In this document: in pieces, positions 55,706 through 64,000 of the stretch
Position numbering within the stretch: the first letter of the stretch is position 1
Layout: every line of letters starts with the position of its first letter
Assembly: GCA_028023455.1 (NCBI GenBank)
Contig: JAQFVV010000274.1
Coordinates: 498,001-562,000 of the forward strand
Direction: 5' to 3'
DNA length: 64,000 nucleotides
DNA from: Epiperipatus broadwayi
Lineage: Eukaryota; Onychophora; Udeonychophora; Euonychophora; Peripatidae
Position numbers and translations under genes: made by a program
The notes under the pieces: generated by a model
What the model saw: only the letters and a program-made list of their open reading frames with translations
What the model was told of the DNA's origin: nothing
Database searches by the model: none

Positions 55706-55891
55706 GTTGAGTATAAATAAAATCAGGCAAAACTTTCCATACAGTAGTGGCACTCAGTTCAATCCAGAGTAATCAAAGGATGTCAGAAGGCTTGTGTATA
55801 AAATCCCTATCTTGTGTCTACTCATCCACTATCCCCATACTAGTTTGAGCAAGCATAAAAAATGGTGATCATGTGATGTTGAGTATAAATA
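55706..55891 (+). mobile_element. Family A retroposon with 14-bp target duplication
   Basis: Body 55720-55877: ATCAGGCAAAACTTTCCATA, GTGGCACTCAGTTCAATCC, GGATGTCAGAAGGCTTGTG, CTCATCCACTATCCCCATAC, AAAAATGGTGATCATGTGAT. Direct repeats GTTGAGTATAAATA at 55706-55719 and 55878-55891. Confidence 0.9.
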
Positions 55892-56484
55892 GTAAGCACA
55901 AATGAACTCAGAGTCCAATATCTGTACTTTTCTTACGGTGTTGTACATTTTTTACATGCAATGCTAAATTTATCTCAGTTCCAGCCCAAATAATGGAGTT
56001 CTGATATCAAATAGATAGTTTGGACATACCTCAAATTCCATATTTCAAATCATCAAATAAAGTTTTTTCAAAAGCATCATTTGCTAATAGAAATGGATCA
56101 CCAAAGTCTATCTGATTATATTGTTAGAGAATTTTCATAGACTAGACAACTGATATCATTCTGAGCTAATCAACGTTATTACTACCATTTCTCATACCTT
56201 ATTAGCTGCATTTCTTAAAATAAATAAATAAACGAATTGCAATCACTTCGATTAGATAATAAAATAAAGACAATTTGCAAATATAAATTTCAGTTTTAAA
56301 TTAGTAAAACAGTTTCCTCGATATATATTTTTATTGTAATTATTTATTTCCTCTTTAAAATTTAAGATTTATCGATATATGCGATTTTTTTTTTCATTAA
56401 ATATTATTAAAACATTTTAATGTCATTCTTTCTCTCTCTCAAACGAAAGTAACTAGATTAGAATTATATATTAATATCATTTAC
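55892..56484. other. No gene recognised
   Basis: AT-rich sequence without supportable features. Confidence 0.4.
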
Positions 56485-56715
56485 ACTCTATAATGCTGCT
56501 TACAACTCACTATTGACAGTTTCGATTAATCCAGCAATCTTTTTCAGAACTATAACAAACACAATACAAATATATGAATACAAATATACAATTTCATATA
56601 TATTTGTATTGGGTTTGTTATAGTTCTGAAGAAGATTGCTCCAACAATCGAAACTGTCAGTAGTGGGTTGTAAAAAGTATTGTAAAATTAATAAAGAATG
56701 TAAATGATATTAATA
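56485..56715. mobile_element. Palindromic repeat family F
   Basis: CATTTACACTCTATAATGCT, CTTACAACTCACTATTGACA, GTTTCGATTAATCCAGCAAT, CTTTTTCAGAACTATAACAA, ACACAATACAAATATATGAA pair with TATATTTGTATTGGGTTTGT, TATAGTTCTGAAGAAGATTG, CAATCGAAACTGTCAGTAGT, GGGTTGTAAAAAGTATTGTA, AGAATGTAAATG. Arms about 105 bp, loop about 20. Non-coding. Confidence 0.8.
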
Positions 56716-57177
56716 TTATATACATTTAGCAGTGAAATAAGAAAGACAAAGTTATAATACTACATTAAAATTATATAAATGGTACAAAGGTTACCCTTTG
56801 TACATTTTGATACTATTAGGTAAAGTATATAATTATGACTGATACTCAACGACCGAGGCATTAAGTTAGGGCTCATGGAAATCAGCTGATATTTATATGC
56901 ATTGACAAATTAGGAAGTATTAAGAAGTTAAAAAGATTTAGTTTATTGTATACTTATTTATCTTGAGCTTAACTATCCATGAATCTTGGCATACCCTATT
57001 AATTTATTCTGTTATATTTTGTTATATCCTTAACAACGGTGAAACATAAATTTGTTTATAATGTTGTTTTCAAGTAATTAATAAGGGATTCCAACAGAAA
57101 TAAAACCAAGTTGAGTAGTAAATGGGTATTAAATAATTGGAAAATTTAATTTATGTTTGATTTTTTGTAAATTTTAA
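56716..57177. other. No gene recognised
   Basis: AT-rich sequence; GTACAAAGGTTACCCTTTGTAC at 56782-56803 is a small perfect palindrome. Confidence 0.4.
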
Positions 57178-57325
57178 AACAGGCAAAACTCGTATTGACA
57201 CACACAGCAAGCTAGAGTAATCTATGGATGCCAGAAGGCAATATGTATAGTGAGTTTTGCCTGTTTTAAAACAATTATACACAAGCATAAGAAGTGGTGG
57301 TCATGTGATGTCTATTGGCTAATAC
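57178..57325 (+). mobile_element. Family A retroposon, internally deleted
   Basis: AAAACAGGCAAAACTCGTAT, GCAAGCTAGAGTAATCTATG, GATGCCAGAAGGC, then the inverted terminus GTGAGTTTTGCCTGTTTT and ACACAAGCATAAGAAGTGG, GGTCATGTGATGTCTATTGG. Arms inverted about a very short centre. Confidence 0.8.
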
Positions 57326-57586
57326 ATGATATATGTAAATAATTAGTTAATTATAGATAAATAAGATTTTATTTGTAGTATGATTATTAGAAATATATGA
57401 AAAATGATATATAATTTAGTTTAATGTATAAAGTATATGAATATAATTAATTCAATAGAGTTTGTGTAAAGTAGTATGTAATTTATGGTGTATAATATAT
57501 GTATATAATTATTTAATTATAATTAATGTGGCTTTATTTATTGTATAAAAATAATATGTATATGTTCATACGAATGTTTTCACTGG
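57326..57586. other. No gene recognised
   Basis: AT-rich low-complexity sequence. Confidence 0.4.
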
Positions 57587-57806
57587 TTGCAGATATAAAA
57601 AAACATGTTTTGCGGCTTCATCGTATTTGTCGAAACGTTGGAATTTTTACTAGAGGGAGCTTACCACTAGCTCCAATCAAGCTTTAATTTTTAATACAAA
57701 CTTAAAAGCAAGTTACAACATTTGTGTCTTATTTTATTAATTGTTGGAATTTTTAAATTTAAATCTTACACGGATGAACCCGCAAAACATGTTTTTTTTA
57801 TATAAT
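57587..57806. mobile_element. MITE-like element with 20-bp inverted termini
   Basis: ATATAAAAAAACATGTTTTG plus CGGCTTCATCG at the left is mirrored by CGGATGAACCCGCAAAACAT plus GTTTTTTTTATAT at the right. TTGGAATTTTTA occurs in direct orientation inside both flanks (57630 and 57743). About 220 bp, no coding sequence. The target duplication is not resolved in the TA-rich context. Confidence 0.7.
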
Positions 57807-57844
57807 ATATGTATATAAACCAAAAAAGGGAGGGGAGTATATAT

Positions 57845-60422
57845 TGTACCGGTCAAAATAGTATTCTCACTTAACAAGATTCAAATCCTAAGCAAAAGTA
57901 ACTCGAATCCGATCATGCTCGGGATACACAGGTCTGGAGCAATACTGAATTCTAACCTATTTGCCTATTCTTCGAATCTCTGACTCAATGAACAACAATC
58001 CTGATGATGATACAATACAATTATTTTAATTCCGGGCCCAGAAACAAAGCGGTAGAGCATAAGATCAGACTGATGATGATGATCGAGATCAGAGTAGCCC
58101 AGTTATTACATTTATTAAAGTTATTTATTAATGCTAAGCTATTAGCTAAATAAAGTAGTTCTAAATATTAACTAGAAAATAATAATTCAAAAACAACAAA
58201 CCAGGATTTACATGAAATATATATTTAATAAAATATTGAGAAAACGCACATATATATTACAAAATTGTTCCACACTGGGAATGATATTGTCCATTTACAA
58301 AACTTGGGGATTTGTTTTTATAAAATCCTCTTTACATTAATTATTTAACGAATATAATTTTATGGAGTGTATTATAACTTGTGCGGAGTTAATATGCCAA
58401 TTTAATAACATTTTACTAACAGAACGTTGCAGATGCCTAAAATAAATATAAAAGATCGTGTCAGGTTTAGTAGTAAATGATTTGATAAACAGGCAAAAAT
58501 ATACAATTTTAATCATTTATCTATCTTATGAAAACCATTATATGTACTTTTATTGGCATTGTTTGGAAAAGACGTCTTTGGAAAATATACATAAGAAACA
58601 AACAATGCGCTACATTTAGGAGAATACGTGATACAATCATTAATATAAATGAATTGATTTACATCTATGGGAATCGATAAACATTTTAAAGAAAGCAGTT
58701 TTAAAATCAACATACTGACTAATTAGCATGTTGGCGCATTTCATGAATGAGTCATTATTTCCAACACCTAACGAAAGGTTAAACAGGCATAAATCCATTA
58801 ACAAAAACAATAACGATGCTAGCATGTCATAAAAGAAATACGGATCTTATGGTACTTTGAATGCTTCATCATTTTAAGACATTTGATAATGAATGAGGGG
58901 TGATACGTCCGCCATTTTGACGGGACGGTATCGGATGGAGAGGTTTGGTTTGACGGCCAGAGCACAATCAAACCCCTATAAACCTCGCGTTCCACAGGGA
59001 GTAGGGTGTACCCTGATTACGAACGATTTTGAGAACTAGTAGGTGGGGAGATTTGGATTTCCGAAGTCCCCAAATGACAAAGCCATAAAGAAAATATGTG
59101 GGAGTACCATAAGTGAAAGGAAAGGTCGGCCAGTAGCGTTATACATGTACAATAACTTAATATACTTTATTCGAAAGCCTGTAAATGGTTTGACTCCTGC
59201 GCAATGATATATTTACATAAAGAATCATTTAGAAAATTATACTAGAAAATAACTCTTTAACTAAAACATTAAACTAACAAAATTTTATATTTAATTTCGA
59301 TTCCCATATACGTATTAACTGATAGAATTAGCCCTTCAGGCAACAGCAAGAAGGAATAGATTAATTATGTGAAGGTTCACGATCTTTTAAAATGGAAATT
59401 TAAAGACAAATTTAAATAAGAAAGTAAAATATGCATCCACAATAAAATATTTTAGATAAAAAAAAACGGAATAAAAGATTTAAATATGACACCGACCTAG
59501 CGAGCGATTTCTGTTACAAATGAATACAACTTTACTAATAAATTTAATTGAAGCCCCTGCTTTTTTCTCCATTAACCAAAGAAAATAAACCCTTATTAAA
59601 CTCGCGCGAAGTTGACGGACATCGGCATATTAAAGAAAATAAATTATAGATATATTAAACAAAATAAGATAATATGTAATTGAGCCGCACAAAGCTATAT
59701 AACAAATTAAACGTCAAAGGTAAGTTAAAATACATTATATTAGTAAGGGATTATAGAGAGAGAATCTAAAAGCAAAATTAGCAGAAGCTTATAAATTAAT
59801 ATATAAATTAAAATACAAAGGTTGAACTAAATATTACAAAACTATTTACTTATGAAGGCAGCTCTACATAAAGCGAGGTTACCTCCGCGTAGCAAGTAGA
59901 TGCAGAATACCAGGCAGGTACATTATTAGCAGTCAGTAGTTGGATCAGGCAGTTATTTGTACTGCCAGGAGAAGAGAAAAGTGCTTCTTTTCTACTCACA
60001 ATTCATAGCACCGAACTTCTGTTGACTTCTTAAAATTTTAAGGTCTTGAAATACTTCGAAAGTAACTGACTGAAAAGTAACTGAAAGTAACTAAAAACTA
60101 AACTCAACTGACTAAAAACTAACTTCTTTTGCTTTATGGGCCCCTTTTATACAGATTTTAATCCCTCCAAGAATGCAATTTTAGTTGCCCACAGCTATCT
60201 CTGTAATCTCTTGATTGAATAAAAAAAACAACATTTAATTAGCAAAATATTTTTAAAACAGATAAGGCTCGAAATACCATTTGAGATATTTTTAAAGATT
60301 TGAAAACAACTAATAAAAGAATTTTAATTAAGATTTATAATTTTAATTAATGAAAACAGTCTGACTATAGATCAAGATAATTTCAGTATTTCAAGCCTTC
60401 CCCATTTTACCTTGTTGTTACA
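57845..60422. mobile_element. LTR-like GC-enriched block
   Basis: Starts TGTACCGGTCAAAATAG, directly after a purine tract AAAAAAGGGAGGGGAGTAT that resembles a polypurine tract, and could end at ...TTACCTTGTTGTTACA (60422). It is 2.58 kb, close to the 2.64-kb insertion at 16219 which starts TGTAACGGTCAGAAAA. CpG-bearing islands occur at 57900-58060, 58900-59140 and 59500-59960. A TATA-like CTGTATAAAAGGGGCCC reads on the minus strand near 60150. A short repeat of AAGTAACTGA lies at 60058-60100. I found no target duplication and no coding domain, so the boundaries and class are guesses. Confidence 0.3.
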
Positions 60423-60895
60423 TTCCATACTTTAATTAAATACGCACATAAAAAGATTGACAATTATATAAAGAAATGTTTAATTTTCAGCAATAAATAT
60501 TAATAAAATTATTGCTTCGTATATAAATATATATATATGAAAACCAGTCCTCTGGTTGAAATATAATATTATTTATTGGATTTATAAGTCTTTTTTTGTT
60601 TTTATATGTATATGCATCACGCAAACTACTGTTTCACTTTACTAAATATAATTAATTTTACTAATTTCTCTAATTATTATGCATACAGTGTGTGGGTGAA
60701 TGGCATATATTTACGGTGAGGTCTGAATTGCAAGCCCCGCAGGAGGTTAGTGTAGATGGTGAAGCATGAAGCTCGATGATGATTAGACATCGACTGCTTC
60801 AATATATATGTAAATAGATTATAGAATATATAAAATGATTATGTAAAATGGACGTTAGAGGGAGTATTGATAGATATAAGAGTCATGTACAAATA
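60423..60895. other. No gene recognised
   Basis: AT-rich, with a GC-richer scrap at 60710-60790 (ATTGCAAGCCCCGCAGGAGG, GAAGCATGAAGCTCGATGAT) that I cannot place. Confidence 0.35.
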
Positions 60896-61175
60896 ATGAA
60901 GTTATGAAAGAATAAATATGAACAAAGTGATTATACAGAAAGTGAATTATTGGTTTTTATGCTGGGTTTGGGAAAAGATAATGGGGATTTAGATATGAAG
61001 GCCATAGAGTTGACAAAAATCATGTTGTGGAAATGGGAAGGAGTAGATTGTGGGAAAACTTATGGTGGAGAATGGAAAGGGAAGGTAAAATGGCTAACAG
61101 GTTTCTCTGGGCATAGTTGCTGAGAGATTCCTGACTCCATATAAGGAGAAGTCACAGTGCACCACATCACAGCAT
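60896..61175 (+). mobile_element. LINE-Z 3' fragment
   Basis: Matches 32460-32738 of the long copy: AAAGTGATTATACAGAAAGT, GGTTTTTATGCTGGGTTTGG, GAAAAGATAATGGGGATTTA, GGCTAACAGGTTTCTCTGGG, AGATTCCTGACTCCATATAA, CAGTGCACCACATCACAGCA. The open frame is broken at once by TGA in GTTATGAAAGAATAAATATG. Only the last ~110 bases of coding-derived sequence and the 3' UTR survive. Confidence 0.85.
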
Positions 61176-62073
61176 GTGATTGTATTAGAAAAGTGTATTT
61201 TGCAAAGATCCTAATGTAAGGCAAAAACCAATTCAATAATAAAGAAAATATTTATTTTTATATAGTTATTTTATTTCAGTTGTGTTGAAATAGTGGCTAT
61301 ATTTCTTACATTTTATATGTAATATTAAAATCTTTAGTTTATATTAAAATTTAAAAAAATTGCTAAAGCATCCAATTCAAAAACACCATCCTTTAGGTTT
61401 ACATAGCCCATGTGCAATCTGGTTTATTAATGTAATTTTATTGACTTATTTTATAAATTATTTCTAGTTATAATATATTTTATTTTATATACATATATGA
61501 ATACTATTTCTAATATTTAAATAGCATATATAAATAACACATATAGAATACATTTATGTAGTTAGTATAGAGTTTTCTATCTCTGCTACTGAATGGGCTA
61601 TTAAAAAGAAAGTGACTGAAAGGTAATGGGAATTGAGTATTAGGGTTACCTTGCTAGTAAAATTTATCATCCCTCCATGTGGATAACTCTTCAATAATAG
61701 TGGACGGTCCAAGACAGCCTGAAATAAAAATGAAGTCTAGGTTTTTGTCTAGTGGCTTTCTGTGGTAAGCTGACATCAACATGGACCTCATCCATGTATT
61801 CAATGAAAAATATTTTAAACCGTGATATATATTATAAATGTTTATAATAGTCTAAAAAGTAAAATAATAATTATTTTTAACTACATTTGGGATTTTTATA
61901 TTTCAATTAAAGCGAGTTTCCAGAAATTAATTAATTCAGTCACTACTTTTTACAACAAGAGATTGAATTAATTAATTTCAAGTTAGCCACAGCTTTTATT
62001 TGAAACTAAATATAAAAACTCCACTTGTGCTTTAAGAAACAATTATATTTTGATTTGTTAGTTCACAATAAAT
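61176..62073. other. No gene recognised
   Basis: AT-rich. A GTGGCTTTCTGTGGTAAGC string near 61750 would make a passable splice donor but has no matching exon. Confidence 0.4.
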
Positions 62074-62195
62074 AAAATAATTTATTAAGATTACCAAACT
62101 CTCCATACAGTAATACCATTACGTGGAAGCCTTTGAAATCAATGAATGCAGGAAGATGGTCATGGGATGTTTTGATGGTTTTAAAATAATTTATT
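62074..62195 (+). mobile_element. Short family A copy with 13-bp target duplication
   Basis: Body 62087-62182, 96 bp: CCAAACTCTCCATACAGTAA, then the far end GGAAGATGGTCATGGGATGT plus TTTGATGGTTTT; the middle is deleted. Direct repeats AAAATAATTTATT at 62074-62086 and 62183-62195. Confidence 0.75.
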
Positions 62196-62723
62196 GTAAA
62201 ATATTTTTTACATATATTATTTTTAAGTTTTTAATATTTGCGAAGTAAATAAAAATATTTATTATAAAATATTTATGTATTGTTTTTATTCATTTATGAA
62301 GATTTATTTTTATAAACAATAAAATTGTTATAAAAATTAATTTAAAAATCAAGAACAATTGATTTATGGCTTTATGAAATCTTACATTTTTTTTTGCTTT
62401 TTGAAGATTATCTAAAATCGCTATTTGACTTTCATTTATATTGATGATAGATAATAATTATTTTAAACTTAAACTTTAAATTGTAGTATTAGCATTGTAA
62501 AATTGATTTATTTTACTGGTCTTGCATATTTTATAATCGGCTTTAGAATTAATAAAAAATTTATTTTTAATTAGTTTAATAAATAAAGTACATGTATTCA
62601 GAATGAAAATTTAAATTACATAAATTAGATATGTTAACATTCAGTAGGACAAATTGACAATAAGCAGAAATAATACAGGTACTTTTCAATTCATTATTTA
62701 AATTACAATGAATCAGTATTGTG
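62196..62723. other. No gene recognised
   Basis: Very AT-rich sequence. Confidence 0.4.
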
Positions 62724-63038
<315 letters not shown>

Positions 63039-64000
63039 AGTTTTGAAAAGAGAGGTATAATGTTTTTCTTTTTTTAGGTTTATATGAGCTTGATTAGCAA
63101 ATAACATTTCTTGTGCAGTTTTCATTCTTTTATATTTAGTAATTAAAATTCTATCTTTAAATTCTTTACCATTTATAATTGAACTGAGCAAAAAATGCTA
63201 GTATTTCCAGTGAATCGAGTTACTAATATTACAATTATTGTGGAATATGCAGTCCGGATTTTTTTTAAAAGTGAACCTAAGAACAAACTTATCCATGTAT
63301 AGAACATATCCATTAAGAAAATTTCCTTGTAAATTCAAATTGGAAATTTCAGGACTTAGCAAGTATGAGTGGCTTCTAAAGACAAATATCAAACATACTA
63401 TTAATATGTTTGAATTAGGGTTTAATTTTTATTGTAATTGTCATCTTAATGTCGAAATACTAAGCTACGATATGTCCAGTATTCTGTACCATTAAGTCCT
63501 TTTTTATTTTACATTTGTCCTATAATTGTACCATATTTCTAGAGCAGTTTAACTAAAGGAATCATAACACACTAGGGTCCGTTATTTTTGTTAACGGGTG
63601 AACTTTATTTCAAGCCACAGTTAATACAAATTTTTAATTTTATTGACATATATTTTCTCGCATTTTTCCACTAAATTTTTTCTAAAACAAATAATTGTCG
63701 TTAAAAAGTACTGGCTTTTTACTTACTTTACTTTTGCCATCGTATTACAACATCCATCAGCCCAGAAGTCAGATCCATTTCTTATACCATAAGTACATTA
63801 GAAACAAACTTTGTCAAGCAATTCATATAACACATGTTACAATTCATATATACGTTATTTCGAGAGAAACTACAAATTTAATTTTGTTTTAATTAATTAC
63901 TATTCTATCACACATTATTGAAACATATGATCAAAGACACATGAAAAGGATAAGTGATCCGCAACATCTATCCTGTTCACATGTCTTTGATTCCCAACAT
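63039..64000. other. No gene recognised; family C-like trace at the end
   Basis: AT-rich. Frames at 63198-63495 on both strands have no domain. At 63900-64000 ATTGAAACATATGATCAAAG plus ACACATGAAAAGGATAAGTG resemble 14300-14340, and TCACATGTCTTTGATTCC is its inverted partner, so a family C-type palindrome continues beyond the window. Confidence 0.4.

Overview
This is AT-rich (roughly 30% GC by eye), intron- and repeat-dominated metazoan DNA with no bacterial-style gene layout. It looks like an invertebrate genome; a mollusc or other lophotrochozoan is my guess from the mix of RTE retrotransposons, tRNA-derived SINEs and dense hairpin repeats, but nothing proves the taxon. No intact, confidently identified host gene is present. 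The recognisable coding sequence is retrotransposon or transposase, nearly all of it broken.

Layout. 1-6.6 kb: a LINE 3' scrap, a SINE and a degenerate minisatellite. 6.6-7.5 kb: a zinc-finger LINE fragment (called LINE-Z here) nested in a short retroposon (family A). 8.4-10.9 kb: a 5'-truncated RTE-type LINE on the minus strand. 11-15.4 kb: family A, SINEs and hairpins. 16.1-19.1 kb: an RTE tail split by a 2.64-kb LTR-like insertion. 19.9-22.1 kb: the best host-gene candidate, a small spliced minus-strand gene with a promoter-like region, a higher-order tandem array in its intron and a poly(A) signal. 22.6-24.4 kb: a decayed hAT-type transposase. 25.9-26.3 kb: a palindromic retroposon. 26.9-27.4 kb: a weak GPCR-like remnant. 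29.6-32.7 kb: the longest LINE-Z copy. 33-36 kb: hairpin families. 36.9-38 kb: a Ty3/gypsy-like remnant. 38.9-40.8 kb: head-to-head RTE remnants. 41-48 kb: hairpins, a hAT MITE with a perfect 8-bp target duplication, and a tandem-plus-inverted repeat block. 49-57.8 kb: many family A copies, a 2.3-kb element with about 700-bp inverted arms, and a 1.2-kb TIR element. 57.8-60.4 kb: an LTR-like block. 60.9-64 kb: a LINE-Z tail, a short family A copy and a long CTAT-type microsatellite.

How the parts relate. The most striking observation is that several short, strongly palindromic, non-coding repeat families (A, C and D) are flanked by 9-18 bp direct repeats. Target duplications this long and variable indicate LINE-type (target-primed) retroposition rather than cut-and-paste MITE transposition. 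RTE and LINE-Z are the LINE families seen in the window and the natural candidates for the supplying machinery. Family C ends in a GATGATG tail like that of the RTE.
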